DNA from: CAZEDU01 sp964511185
GTDB taxonomy: Bacteria; Myxococcota; Myxococcia; Myxococcales; Myxococcaceae
NCBI GenBank assembly: GCA_964511185.1
Contig: CAZEDU010000050.1
Coordinates: 1 to 33,742 of the forward strand
DNA: 33,742 bases
Direction of reading: 5' to 3'
The notes under the pieces are model-generated. The model was not told the origin of the DNA. It worked only from the letters and a program-made list of their open reading frames with translations, and made no database searches. Made by a program: the position numbers and the translations under genes. Of this stretch, positions 1 through 8,153 are shown piece by piece; the stretch's first letter is position 1; every line of letters begins with the position of its first letter.

Positions 1-1002
1 GAGCCGAGGCACCGAGCCGCGCACCCGCTTGAAGTCAGCGGCCCCCGAGCTGCGGTGGAGCACCAGCCCCCGCTGATGCGCGACTTTCGCGAGCAGCGCG
101 CACAGCATCCGGTACAGCCCGGCGGTGGGCGGCAGCGCGAGGTCGTAGCCGAGCATGGGCGTGGTCATCACCCGGCCGTTCGCCACGAAGCCCACCATGC
201 CGTCGATCCGGCCGTCCTTCCGCAGCACGGCCAGCTCGAGCCAGCCGGCGCGCGCGCCTTGCTGCAACAGCCGCGCGGTGAAGGCGGGGTTCAGGGGCGA
301 GTACTTCTCGAGGTACAGCGCGCGGTAGAGCGCCTCCAGCCGCGCGGCCTCCGCGTCGTCCGGCACGAAGGGGTGCACGACGTCGTAGCCGCTGCCGTGG
401 AGCAGCCTCAAGTCGCGCCGGAGCTGCTTGTTCTGCAGCGCGTCCGCCGCCTCGGCGTGAAACAGGTGCACGCGGCGACTGACGACGCGCCGCAGCCCGA
501 GCGCGTCCAGGTGTCGCCCCACGTCGTCCAAGTCGCAGATCGACCGGAAGACGATCGCGTGCGTGGGGAGCTCGTGGCGCAGGAGCCGAACGACCTCCGC
601 GAGCTGCGCCGCCGAGAGGGCCGGGTAGAGGTTGGTGGACAAGAGCCAGTTGTTCACCTGCGCGACGCGGTTCAGCCCGGCCCGCCGCAGCAGCGCGCCG
701 ACGCCGTCGAGCAGCGACGAGAACACGAGCCGGAGCGCGCGGCTCGGCACCAGCCACAGCTCCTCCTTCGCGTAGCGGACGTAGTGGGTGAACGGCGAAG
801 CGACGTAGGCGTTGTCGTACTCGGCGTCGTTGATGGTGACGGGGAGCAGCACGTCGTCCACCTCGACGACCCGGAGCTGCGTTTGGACGTTGGCGACCAG
901 CGCGGACGGCGCGTTCTCCGCGAAGAGCGCGAGGAAGGCGCGAACCGGCTGACCGCCCGCCGTCGTTTCCAGGGCCTCTCGCGGGGTGAGCAGCCGCGCC
1001 AT
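1..1002 (-). CDS. GNAT/FemAB-like acyltransferase, partial (runs off the left edge)
   Basis: An open frame of 334 codons starts at ATG 1002 and has no stop before the window edge, so the C-terminus is missing. Its ATG overlaps the TGA of the upstream hydrolase gene (TGATG), which indicates translational coupling within the five-gene cassette. The N-terminal half (about 1-200) matches no family I can name; it contains VEVDDVLLPVTIND near residue 46. The second half looks like a GNAT/FemAB-type acyl-transfer fold: an ALYRALYLEKYSPLNP segment, a strand reading GMVGFV, and near the edge the conserved-looking GAADFKRVRGS. This suggests transfer of an acyl group to an amine, which would fit a pathway starting with a condensing enzyme. 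The fold is inferred from pattern only and the substrate is unknown. Confidence 0.7.
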   Translation of the reverse strand, partial: MARLLTPREALETTAGGQPVRAFLALFAENAPSALVANVQTQLRVVEVDDVLLPVTINDAEYDNAYVASPFTHYVRYAKEELWLVPSRALRLVFSSLLDGVGALLRRAGLNRVAQVNNWLLSTNLYPALSAAQLAEVVRLLRHELPTHAIVFRSICDLDDVGRHLDALGLRRVVSRRVHLFHAEAADALQNKQLRRDLRLLHGSGYDVVHPFVPDDAEAARLEALYRALYLEKYSPLNPAFTARLLQQGARAGWLELAVLRKDGRIDGMVGFVANGRVMTTPMLGYDLALPPTAGLYRMLCALLAKVAHQRGLVLHRSSGAADFKRVRGSVPRL

Positions 1003-1847
1003 CACACCGCCTCGAGCGCGAGCGGCGCTTCGCCGTGGCAAGGCATGACGATGATGTCGGGCCGCTCGCGGTGCAGCGCGTGGATCCGCCCGAGCGTGTC
1101 GACGTATTGCCTCCAATTGGCGTGCACCAACGCGGTGGCGCAAGAGGGCAGGGCGAGGTCCTGGTACGAGCGATCGCGCCAACACGCGTCGGCCGCGAGC
1201 AGCACCGTCCGCGTGGTCGCGCCCGCCGCCGCGCGCACGAAGAGCCCCCACTGCCCGATGGTGTGGCCCGGGAGCGGCACGGCGAAGATCGATCCGTCCC
1301 CCGCCAGGTCGTAGCCCTCCCGGAAGCTCGCGAACCCTTGCGGGTGCACCGCGCGATCCGTCGCCGAGAGCGGTCGCGAGCGGCGCTCGAAGTCGTCGGG
1401 CAACAGCCCCGCCAGAAAGCCGGCCCGGAGCGCGTCGAGGCCGGTCTTGCCTTTCAGCGAGGCGTAGGCGTCGCGCTCGTACCAGAACGCCGCGCGGGGG
1501 AAGTCGCGGAGCCCGCCGATGTGATCGGCGTGGAAGTGCGAGATGACGACGTGGTCGATGTCGTCCGGCGCGATGCCGCGCGACTGGAGGACCGCCGCCG
1601 CGGTGGTGCGCTCGTCGACCGTGACCGGGGTCATCCACGCGTACACCCGGTTGGGGAAGGAGCGCGTCAGCTCGTGAAAGCGCGGCGTGTACCCGGTGTC
1701 GAAGAGAAAGCGGCCCCGCGTCGGGTGCTCCAGCAGCGCGACCCGGGCCGGAAAGACGACCGGCCTCCACGCCCCGCCGCGCACCGCCACCCGCTCGATG
1801 TGGTGGCAGTAGCCCGCCTCGAACAGGGTCAGCCGGACGGCGGTCAC
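1002..1847 (-). CDS. Metallo-beta-lactamase-fold hydrolase
   Basis: A 281-residue MBL-fold hydrolase of the type that includes acyl-homoserine lactonases and thioesterases. The metal-binding signature HFHADH lies at residues 104-109. Later ligands are His195 (PLPGHTIGQ), Asp220 (LLAADACW) and His271 (MPCHGE). The start chosen is GTG 1847, which overlaps the TGA of the upstream reductase gene (GTGA). An in-frame ATG at 1871 would add eight residues inside that gene and is less likely. The downstream acyltransferase ATG overlaps this gene's stop. In this cassette it could release a product from a carrier or open or close a lactone; the substrate is unknown. The fold is secure, the specific reaction is not. 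Confidence 0.88.
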   Translation of the reverse strand: MTAVRLTLFEAGYCHHIERVAVRGGAWRPVVFPARVALLEHPTRGRFLFDTGYTPRFHELTRSFPNRVYAWMTPVTVDERTTAAAVLQSRGIAPDDIDHVVISHFHADHIGGLRDFPRAAFWYERDAYASLKGKTGLDALRAGFLAGLLPDDFERRSRPLSATDRAVHPQGFASFREGYDLAGDGSIFAVPLPGHTIGQWGLFVRAAAGATTRTVLLAADACWRDRSYQDLALPSCATALVHANWRQYVDTLGRIHALHRERPDIIVMPCHGEAPLALEAV

Positions 1848-2836
1848 GCGCGCGGCTCCTGCTTCCACCACGCGGCGAAGCGCTCGAGCCCTTCGGCGAT
1901 GGAGACCTTCGGCGCGTAGCCGAGCTCGTCGCGGGCGGCGTCGATGTTCAGCGTCCGGCTCTTGCCCAAGACGCCGACCGCGTAGCGGGTGAGCACCGGC
2001 TCGCGCCCGCCGCGAAAGACCGAGAGCGCCTCCGAGACGCGCGCCGCCCCCATCGCGACGCGGTACGGCAGCGCCCGCCGCCGGAGCGGCTCGCCGACCT
2101 TCTCGAAGACCAGCTCGAGCAGCGCACCGACCGCCATCGGCTCGCCGTTGGTGATGTTGTAGGCCTTGCCGAGCGAAGACGGAGGGCTCGCCGCCGCGAG
2201 CAAAACCGCGTCGACCACGTTGTCGACGTACGTCACGTCGATCATCGCGCGGCCCCCGTCGATGAGCGGCACGCCGGTCTTTCGGTTGGCGCGGATCAAC
2301 CGCGGGAAGAGCGCGGTGTCGCCCGGGCCGAAGATGCCCTGCGGCCGAAGGATGATCGCGCTCAGCCCCGCGCCGTACGAAGAGAGGACCTCTTTCTCGG
2401 CGGCGAGCTTGGTGGCCGCGTACGCGTTGATCGGCTTCTCCGGCAGCGGCGCGTCTTCGCGGATGTCGAGCCGATCGCGCAGCTCGAAGTAGATGCTCGG
2501 GGTCGAGACGTGCACGAACCGCTTCACGCCGCAGGCGCGCGCGCCGCCGAGCAGGTGCCGCGTGCCGAGCACGTTGGCGCGGAAGAAGTCCGCCTCGGGG
2601 CCCCAGGGGCTCGAGAGCGCCGCACAGTGGAAGACGACGTCCTGCTGCGCGCAGAGCGACGCGGCGGCGTGTGGATCGGCGAGGTCGGCGGGGACGAAGC
2701 GAAGCCCGCCGTCGGCGAGCGCGCGGCCGACGCGCTCGTTGCGCCCGGTGGCGGTGACCGTGTGCCCCCGCCCGGCGAGCGCCTCGGCCAGCCGCCGGCC
2801 CAGAAAGCCCGTCGCTCCAGTGACCAGGGCCCTCAT
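1844..2836 (-). CDS. NAD(P)-dependent epimerase/dehydratase, 3beta-HSD type (OleD-like)
   Basis: A 330-residue extended short-chain dehydrogenase. The nucleotide-binding motif TGATGFLG is at residues 6-13, the catalytic tyrosine and lysine are Tyr139 and Lys143 (YAATK), and a serine precedes them in HVSTPSIY (about 111). The start ATG 2836 overlaps the stop of the ATP-grasp gene (ATGA); an ATG at 2863 is in frame but lies deep inside that gene. The family includes 3beta-hydroxysteroid dehydrogenases and OleD, which reduces 2-alkyl-3-ketoacids made by the condensing enzyme OleA. Since the cassette opens with a KAS III/OleA-like enzyme, reduction of a beta-keto intermediate is the likely role. 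Function is inferred from family and context. Confidence 0.88.
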   Translation of the reverse strand: MRALVTGATGFLGRRLAEALAGRGHTVTATGRNERVGRALADGGLRFVPADLADPHAAASLCAQQDVVFHCAALSSPWGPEADFFRANVLGTRHLLGGARACGVKRFVHVSTPSIYFELRDRLDIREDAPLPEKPINAYAATKLAAEKEVLSSYGAGLSAIILRPQGIFGPGDTALFPRLIRANRKTGVPLIDGGRAMIDVTYVDNVVDAVLLAAASPPSSLGKAYNITNGEPMAVGALLELVFEKVGEPLRRRALPYRVAMGAARVSEALSVFRGGREPVLTRYAVGVLGKSRTLNIDAARDELGYAPKVSIAEGLERFAAWWKQEPRA

Positions 2837-3987
2837 GGCTCGCCGTTCCATTCGATGTCCCACGTCGACGCCGCCAGCAGCGAGATGTCGTGCGCGCGGC
2901 TCAGCCGCCAGAAGCCGAAGAGCCCGACGAACTGGTACAGGAACGGCCGCCAGTCGTTCCAGCGGAAGACGACGTCGCGTCCGTCCCAGAACGTGCGCAA
3001 GAGCGCGCGCAGCCGCCCGACGGAGCGCACGGCGCCGGGCCCGTACAGCGCGAGCGCGGCGGCGACCATGCGGGGGCGCGTGCTCTTCGGCTCAACGAAG
3101 GTCCCCGGCGCCAAGAAGGCGCGATCGAGCCGATCCTCCGGCTCGAACAAGTGCGCGCCGCTCGTCGCGCGGGGGTTGCACTCGAGCGCGAGCACCTCGC
3201 CGTCGCGCTCGATGAAGTCGAAGGCGATTTGCCCGGTGAAGCGGAGCGCGGCGACCAGCGCCTCGACCCAGCGGCGCGCCGGCGCATGGTCGATCGCCGC
3301 GAAGCTGATGCCCGCCCCTTTCCCCGCGCGGAAGTCGGGCAGGTACGCCGCGTGCGCGGTGAGCGCTCCGGCGCGGGCGACGCTGTACGTGCACAGCTCG
3401 CGGCCGGCGACCCGCTCTTGCGCGATCCACGGCGCTCGGGAAGTGGGGTGGATGCCGAGCGCCGGGAGCGACGGGGGCCGCCCGTTGGGAAACAGATGCG
3501 CGCGCGCGGCGAAGCGCGAGAACACCGGCTTGAGCACCAGCCCCGGCCAGTCGGAAGGGATGCGCGCGCCATCCGCTTCGCTCTCGAGCCGCACCGAGCG
3601 CGGCACCGGCAACCCGAGCTCGACCGCGAGCTGATTGAAGCGCCACTTGTCGTGCAGCTGGGCGAGCTTGGGCGGCTCGTCGACGAAGACCTCGCAGCGC
3701 TTGGGCAGCAGGTCCTTCACGCGGGAGACGAAGAAGACCTCTTCGCAGGTGGGGATCAACAGCTCGACGCCTTCCTCCGCGGCGATGCGCGCCAGCGCCT
3801 GCCCGAACGCGTCGGTCTTCTGGTTCGGCGGTGGCAAGAGGAAGCTCTTGGCCACCGCGCGCGACACGCGACAGAGCTGCTGCTCGAAGCTGTCGGCGAC
3901 CAGGACGCGGTGGCCCACGGCCTGAAACTGCCGCGCTAACTCCAGCGCCACCGGAGCGCGTCCGCCCGTGATGAGCACCGTCGCCAT
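2833..3987 (-). CDS. ATP-grasp ligase
   Basis: A 384-residue protein with a pre-ATP-grasp N-terminus (LITGGRAPVALELARQF), a central region with GLVLKPVFSRFA and IAQERVAGRELCTY, and a metal-binding segment with FDFIERDGEVLALECNPR near residues 257-275. This is the pattern of ATP-grasp carboxylate-amine ligases, which activate a carboxylate as acyl phosphate and join it to an amine. It begins 6 bases after the condensing-enzyme stop and its own stop overlaps the reductase start, so it is part of one operon. The C-terminal 100 residues are rich in aromatic residues (LYQFVGLFGFW) and may contact lipid or membrane. It could attach an amino acid or amine to the acyl chain; the substrate is unknown. 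Confidence 0.88.
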   Translation of the reverse strand: MATVLITGGRAPVALELARQFQAVGHRVLVADSFEQQLCRVSRAVAKSFLLPPPNQKTDAFGQALARIAAEEGVELLIPTCEEVFFVSRVKDLLPKRCEVFVDEPPKLAQLHDKWRFNQLAVELGLPVPRSVRLESEADGARIPSDWPGLVLKPVFSRFAARAHLFPNGRPPSLPALGIHPTSRAPWIAQERVAGRELCTYSVARAGALTAHAAYLPDFRAGKGAGISFAAIDHAPARRWVEALVAALRFTGQIAFDFIERDGEVLALECNPRATSGAHLFEPEDRLDRAFLAPGTFVEPKSTRPRMVAAALALYGPGAVRSVGRLRALLRTFWDGRDVVFRWNDWRPFLYQFVGLFGFWRLSRAHDISLLAASTWDIEWNGEP

Positions 3988-3993
3988 GCGCGT

Positions 3994-4983
3994 CTAATAC
4001 TTCAGAATGAGCCCGCCGAAGGACAGCCCCGCGCCGGTCCCGAGCAGGAGCACCTCGTCCCCGCGCGCGACGCGCTGGTCGCGGATGGCCTCGTAGAGCG
4101 TGGCGGGAATCGAAGCGGCGATGCAGTTGCCCAGCCGGTCGAGCGTCACCGCCACCTGCGCGTCGGGGTAGTTGAACCGCTTGAGCGCGCTCAGGCCCAA
4201 ACGGCTGGGCTGGTGCGGGACGACCAGCTTGATCGAGCCCAGGCCCTTCGACAGCCCAGGCCGCAGCCGCTCGAGGAAGCCTTCGACGCGCTCCATGGTG
4301 AAGACGAAGATCTTCCGGCCTTCCATCACGAACAGGTTGTCCTCGGGGCGCGTGTCCGGATCGTTCGGTGGCTTGAGGCTCCCACCGCCCAGCACGCGGG
4401 TGAGCTGAGCGCCGTCGCCGTACGTCTCCAGCCGCGCGGTCAGCACGCCGCTCTCGCTGTCGTCGGGGACCGCGCGGACCACGGCCGCCGCCGCCGCGTC
4501 ACCGAACAGCGCCGCGACCTCGGGGATCTTCAGGTTGATGCCGTGCGACGACAGCTCGGACGTCACGATGAGAATCGTCCGGTAGCGGCCCGAGGCGATG
4601 AGCGCGTTCGCCATGTCGAGCGCGACCAGGAAGCTCAGGCACGTCGCCTGAATCGTGAAGCAGGGGATGCCCGACTGCCCGAAGCCGAGCGCCTGCTGGA
4701 TGAACGGCGAGGTCTCGGGGATCGCCTGCTGCGTGCTCGCCGAGGCGTTGATGATGAGGTCGATGTCGCCGACGGTGACCCGCGCGTCCTGCATCGCCTC
4801 GCGCGCGGCCTCGGCGCCCATGAAGGCGTTGCCTTCGCTCTTGTCGGCCCAGCGCCGCTCGCGCACGCCGCTGCCGGACTCCACCGACCCGGCCGGGAAA
4901 CCGCACAGCTGCTCGAGCTCGGTGCTCGTCACCACCCGCTTCGGCAAGTAGCGGCCGATGCCGGCAATCTGAAGGCGAGGCAT
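3994..4983 (-). CDS. Beta-ketoacyl-ACP synthase III family condensing enzyme
   Basis: A 329-residue thiolase-fold enzyme of the FabH/OleA/DarB group. The catalytic triad is visible: Cys115 (IQATCLSF), His257 (VVPHQPS) and Asn286 (RLGNCIAAS). The HQPS motif, in place of the HQAN of housekeeping FabH, argues for a specialised secondary-metabolism enzyme. A C-terminal glycine-rich strand (LLLGTGAGLSFGGL) is typical of the family. It is the first gene of a minus-strand cassette with an ATP-grasp ligase, a reductase, an MBL hydrolase and an acyltransferase. It presumably condenses two acyl thioesters, or an acyl thioester with another nucleophile. A stable hairpin sits about 19 bases upstream of its ATG. 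The fold is certain, the substrate is not. Confidence 0.92.
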   Translation of the reverse strand: MPRLQIAGIGRYLPKRVVTSTELEQLCGFPAGSVESGSGVRERRWADKSEGNAFMGAEAAREAMQDARVTVGDIDLIINASASTQQAIPETSPFIQQALGFGQSGIPCFTIQATCLSFLVALDMANALIASGRYRTILIVTSELSSHGINLKIPEVAALFGDAAAAAVVRAVPDDSESGVLTARLETYGDGAQLTRVLGGGSLKPPNDPDTRPEDNLFVMEGRKIFVFTMERVEGFLERLRPGLSKGLGSIKLVVPHQPSRLGLSALKRFNYPDAQVAVTLDRLGNCIAASIPATLYEAIRDQRVARGDEVLLLGTGAGLSFGGLILKY

Positions 4984-5001
4984 CCGCGAATGCTAGCAAG
5001 C

Positions 5002-5040
5002 CGACGGTGGCACCTGCCCTTCGGGGCGTGTCCACTGTCG
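5002..5040. promoter_or_regulatory. Long hairpin upstream of the condensing-enzyme gene
   Basis: Arms CGACGGTGG (5002-5010) and CCACTGTCG (5032-5040) pair with one G-T wobble. They enclose a CAC/GTG stem and then GCCC-TTCG-GGGC, so nearly the whole 39 bases fold. On the minus strand it lies in the leader of the condensing-enzyme cassette, 18 bases before the ATG, with a CGAA loop. No T-run follows on either strand, so a simple intrinsic terminator is unlikely. It could be a leader structure or a copy of a dispersed repeat. Confidence 0.5.
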
Positions 5041-5074
5041 TGCTGAGACTACGGGTTTCAATAAAAACAGGTGG

Positions 5075-5470
5075 TTAGCTTCGGATTCGCGCCAGCACCG
5101 AGTGCAGCCCAAAGTCGAGGCCATGCTTAACGGTCGCCAACGCCAGGGCCGGCATGATCGCCGCGAGCCCGATGCCGCCGAGCGGGCCCACGTCTTCGTA
5201 CGCGCGCCAGAGGTCTTTGATCCGCGTCCAGTTCGCCTGGGCGCTCGCCGCGCGGTCGATGCTTCCGTCGCTGCGCACGACGAGCTGCTGGTCGATCACG
5301 GCCTGGGCGCGAACCTTCGACGTCGAGCCTTGGACGAACGTCTTGTCCGCCTGTGCTTTCGCGAGGTTCTGCGGGGCGATCGGGTTGAGCGTGTGGCGCG
5401 TGGCGCCGTAGGCATTCGACGCGCGAATGGCTGAGAGGCCAGGACGGACGGTAGGGAGCGGGCGAACCAT
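5075..5470 (-). CDS. Hypothetical protein, 131 aa
   Basis: I do not recognise this protein. It starts with ATG 5470 and has a normal amino-acid composition, unlike the Arg/Ala-rich overlapping frames on the other strand. The N-terminal 60 residues are polar, with many Ala, Gln, Asn and Lys (NLAKAQADKTFVQ). A middle segment reads DLWRAYEDVGPLGG, and a moderately hydrophobic stretch at about 100-118 (GIGLAAIMPALALATVKHG) could be an amphipathic or membrane-associated helix. No signal peptide is evident. It is flanked by the condensing-enzyme cassette and the pyrophosphatase gene, all on the minus strand but separated by 80-90 bases, so it is probably transcribed alone. Confidence 0.55.
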   Translation of the reverse strand: MVRPLPTVRPGLSAIRASNAYGATRHTLNPIAPQNLAKAQADKTFVQGSTSKVRAQAVIDQQLVVRSDGSIDRAASAQANWTRIKDLWRAYEDVGPLGGIGLAAIMPALALATVKHGLDFGLHSVLARIRS

Positions 5471-5553
5471 GCCTGGTTATCGGGCCGTGGCCAGCGCTCG
5501 TTGCTTTCCAACCGTCTGTTATCTGGAGAGGACGCCTTCCGTCGGCGGTGAAA

Positions 5554-6243
5554 TCAGGGCCTTGGCGCGAGGAGCGCGTTGAGCTGGGCGATGCGCGCGC
5601 CCGGATCCCCGAACTTGGCCGCGTAATCGCGCTGGCTGAGGCGGATGACCTCGTGCGCCTCGGTGCGGTCGTACCGCTCGGCGAGCTCGATGCGCCGGGC
5701 CGAGCTCCCGGGCAGCTGTTTGTAGGTCAAGAAGTAGTGCTCGAGCCGCTCGACCAGCGGGGGCTCGAGCGCGGCGAGCTCGTTCACCTTGCCGAACGCG
5801 AGATCGTCCTGCAGCACCGCGATGATCTTGTCGTCGGCTTCGTTTCCGTCGACCAGGCGAAAGCCGCCGATCGGCACCACCGGCGCGAGGAAGCTGCCCG
5901 CCGGCACCGTCTTCTCGGTGAGCACGCAGACGTCGAGCGGATCTCCGTCGCCCCGAATGCCGGAGCGGCCGGTGCGTGCGGCGCAGCGCGCGGCCACTTC
6001 GTCACCGCAGTACGTCTGCGGGACGAAGCCATAGAGCGAAGGCGGCAGGCTCGAGTAGCGCTGCGGCCGGTCGATGAGCAGGTGCCCCGAGGGCTTGTCG
6101 AGCTCGTACTTGATCGCGTTCAGCGGGACGATCTCCACGAACGCGACGACGGTGCGCGGCGCGTCGGGGCCGGGCGAGACGCCGTGCCACGGGTGGGCCT
6201 GAAACATCAGCTGAAAGAGCTCGAAAGGGGTCGGCATGGCCAT
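5554..6243 (-). CDS. ppa: Inorganic pyrophosphatase, family I
   Basis: A family I soluble pyrophosphatase of about 229 residues that hydrolyses PPi to two phosphates in the cytoplasm. The signature DGDPLDVCVL, with its metal-binding aspartates, is present. It is preceded by the substrate-site region EIVPLNAIKYELDKPSGHL and by SLYGFVPQTYCG, and followed by a KIIAVLQDD segment. The start is ATG 6243 (MAMPTPFE) or ATG 6237 two codons later; an open frame continuing upstream to 6525 lies inside the divergent gene and has no family similarity. Its start is only 13 bases from the start of the plus-strand oxidoreductase, so the two promoters must overlap each other or the coding regions. At 229 residues it is longer than the E. 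coli enzyme (about 175). Confidence 0.9.
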   Translation of the reverse strand: MAMPTPFELFQLMFQAHPWHGVSPGPDAPRTVVAFVEIVPLNAIKYELDKPSGHLLIDRPQRYSSLPPSLYGFVPQTYCGDEVAARCAARTGRSGIRGDGDPLDVCVLTEKTVPAGSFLAPVVPIGGFRLVDGNEADDKIIAVLQDDLAFGKVNELAALEPPLVERLEHYFLTYKQLPGSSARRIELAERYDRTEAHEVIRLSQRDYAAKFGDPGARIAQLNALLAPRP

Positions 6244-6256
6244 ATCTTGTAGCGCG

Positions 6257-7279
6257 ATGAAGGCCATCGTTCTCGTTCGACATGGGGCGCCCGAGCACGC
6301 CTTTGAGCTACGCGACATTCCGGCGCCGCCGCTGGGGCCGCACGACGTGCGCATCGCGGTGGAGGTGAGCGGGCTCAACTTCGCCGACGTGCTCGCGCGC
6401 ATCGGGATGTACGGGGAAGCGCCGCCTCTGCCTTCGGTGCTCGGGTACGAGGTCGTCGGCCGCATCGTCGAGCGCGGCGCGCAGGTCGAAGGGTGGGCGG
6501 AGGGACAACGCGTGCTCGCGCTCACCCGGTTCGGCGGCTACGCGTCCGAGGTCGTGACGCCGGCGCGCGGCTGCGTCGCGGTCCCGGACGGCATCGCGCC
6601 CGCCGCCGCGACCGCGCTCGGCACCCAAGCGGTCACCGCGTACTACGCCGCCGAAGAGCTGGTTCGCTTGCACCCGGGCGACGTGGTGCTCGTCGAGTCC
6701 GCCGCGGGCGGGCTGGGCACCGTCCTCGTGCAGCTCGCCAAGCGCCGGGGCTGCCGCGTGATCGGCACCGTCAGCGCGAAGGAGAAGCTCGATCACCTGA
6801 AGGCGTACGCCGTCGACGTCCCGCTCGTGTCGACCGAGCCGGGGTTGGAGGAGCGCATCCGGGAGGCGGCGCCCCGAGGGCTCGACGTGGCCTTCACCAG
6901 CAGCGGCGGCCGCTGGTTCTCGACGTACCGGCGGCTGCTCGGGCCCGGCGGCCGGCTCGTCGCCTTCGGCGTCGCGAGCATGGCGGGGCCGTCGAAGAGC
7001 GCCTTACGCGCGGCCAAGATGGCGCTCGGCTTCGGGCTCATCCACCCGCTTCAGCTCTTGCTCCGGTCGCAGTCGGTGCTCGCGATCAACCTGCTGCCGC
7101 TCTCGGAAGGCAGGCCCGAGGTGCTGGCGCGCTGCCTGCGGGAGGTCATGGCGCTGGCAGAGCGGGGCGAGCTGAAGGCCCATCTGGGCGCGGTGTTCCC
7201 GGTCGAGGAAGTGGCCCGAGCGCACGCGCTGCTCTCCTCGCGGCACTCGATCGGCAAAGTCGCCGTGACGTGGGGATGA
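6257..7279 (+). CDS. Zinc-type alcohol dehydrogenase/quinone oxidoreductase family protein
   Basis: A 340-residue MDR-superfamily oxidoreductase. The N-terminal GroES-like domain has GPHDVRIAVEVSGLNFADVL and GYEVVGRIVERGAQVEG. The Rossmann domain carries AAGGLGTVLVQLAKRRG near residues 150-165, the AxxGxG-type motif of NADPH-dependent quinone oxidoreductases. No structural-zinc cysteine cluster is seen, which fits the QOR/VAT-1 branch rather than zinc alcohol dehydrogenases. GLDVAFTSSGGRWFSTYRRLL resembles the VAT-1-like substrate region. The start ATG 6257 is chosen because it begins the family's standard MKAIVL; an earlier in-frame start at 6236 would lie within the pyrophosphatase gene. 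It ends 22 bases before the convergent isoamylase gene. The substrate is unknown. Confidence 0.88.
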   Translation: MKAIVLVRHGAPEHAFELRDIPAPPLGPHDVRIAVEVSGLNFADVLARIGMYGEAPPLPSVLGYEVVGRIVERGAQVEGWAEGQRVLALTRFGGYASEVVTPARGCVAVPDGIAPAAATALGTQAVTAYYAAEELVRLHPGDVVLVESAAGGLGTVLVQLAKRRGCRVIGTVSAKEKLDHLKAYAVDVPLVSTEPGLEERIREAAPRGLDVAFTSSGGRWFSTYRRLLGPGGRLVAFGVASMAGPSKSALRAAKMALGFGLIHPLQLLLRSQSVLAINLLPLSEGRPEVLARCLREVMALAERGELKAHLGAVFPVEEVARAHALLSSRHSIGKVAVTWG

Positions 7280-7301
7280 GTCGTGCGCGCGTCGGCCCCG
7301 C

Positions 7302-8153
7302 CTACCGCTCGATGAACACCGCCACCGCGCGCTCCGCGAGCCGGTAAGGCGCCGTCACCACAGCGTCGTCCGTGGCGTCCTCCCAGGCGTTCTGGACGGC
7401 TTCGAATTCAGCGGCGGTGTCGATGACGCGGAACCACTTCTTGCCGGCGGCCGCGTCGGGCAGACGAACGGGCAGCGCGCCGGGGCTCCAATTCATCGCC
7501 ACGTACAGGCTGGACACCGAGTCGTTGGCCTCGGCGCCGTCGAGCCGGTAGGCGAGGAAGTGGTTGGCCGCGTTGTCCATATACGCGCCGTCGGCCTCAG
7601 CGCCGTCGGCGCGGTGCCAAGTGATGTCCTTGAGGCCGTTGCCGTCGTTGTCGAGGCCGCTGCGGTGTTCGGCGGGACGTAAGGCGGGGTGTTGCCGCCG
7701 GAATCGAAACAGCCGCTGCGCGAACGTGACGAAGGCCTTGTTCGTCTCGAGCAGCGACCAGTCGAGCCAGTTGCCTTCGGAGTCGAGGTTGTAGGGGTTG
7801 TTGTTGCAGCGCTGGGTGCGGAGCATCTCGTCGCCGCCGGTGATCATCGGCACGCCCGCCGAGAGCAGGAGCTTGGCGAGCCCGGTGCGCGCGGCCTGGC
7901 GCTGCTCGACCTCGTTTCCGCCGCGGCTCCAGGAGAGGTTGTTGTCGGTGCCTCCGTCGGACGGGCCGAACGGCCAAGGCTGGCCGTTGTTCTTGATGTC
8001 GCAGGAGTACAGATCGCGCAGGGTGAAGCCGTCGTGCGCGACGATGAAGTTCACCGACGCTGAAGGCTTGCGCCCGCGCCCCTTGAACACGTGCGCGGAG
8101 CCGGCGAGATCGGCCGCGAGCCAGCCGGGCGTGACGGACTCGACGCCCAGCTT
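7302..8153 (-). CDS. Isoamylase-like glycogen debranching lipoprotein, C-terminal fragment
   Basis: This 284-codon fragment from the assembly gap to the TAG stop continues the GH13 debranching enzyme encoded at 8164-9477. It opens with KLGVESVTPGWLA. FIVAHDGFTLRDLYS carries the conserved HD region with the third catalytic aspartate. The family-typical WPFGPSDGGTDNN and PMITGGDEMLRTQ.CNNNPYN segments follow, and then a C-terminal beta domain ending in RAVAVFIER. The 10-N gap puts this part out of frame with the upstream part. Related enzymes have about a dozen residues at this point (after GWAEWN), so the true gap is probably several tens of bases and the 10 Ns are a placeholder. I consider the gene intact here except for the gap. 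Confidence 0.85.
   Translation of the reverse strand, partial: KLGVESVTPGWLAADLAGSAHVFKGRGRKPSASVNFIVAHDGFTLRDLYSCDIKNNGQPWPFGPSDGGTDNNLSWSRGGNEVEQRQAARTGLAKLLLSAGVPMITGGDEMLRTQRCNNNPYNLDSEGNWLDWSLLETNKAFVTFAQRLFRFRRQHPALRPAEHRSGLDNDGNGLKDITWHRADGAEADGAYMDNAANHFLAYRLDGAEANDSVSSLYVAMNWSPGALPVRLPDAAAGKKWFRVIDTAAEFEAVQNAWEDATDDAVVTAPYRLAERAVAVFIER

Noticed and set aside
55..1314. Open frames on both strands over the first kilobase (for example 35-757 minus, 55-1314 plus)
   Set aside because: They are Arg/Ala-rich shadows. The real gene is the stop-less minus frame from 1002 to the window edge, which has normal composition and couples to the MBL gene.
5002..5040. Possible sigma-54 site (GGTGGCACC) in the hairpin before the condensing-enzyme gene
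   Set aside because: The TGGCAC element is not followed by a TTGC-type -12 box at the correct spacing, and it reads on the wrong strand for the cassette.
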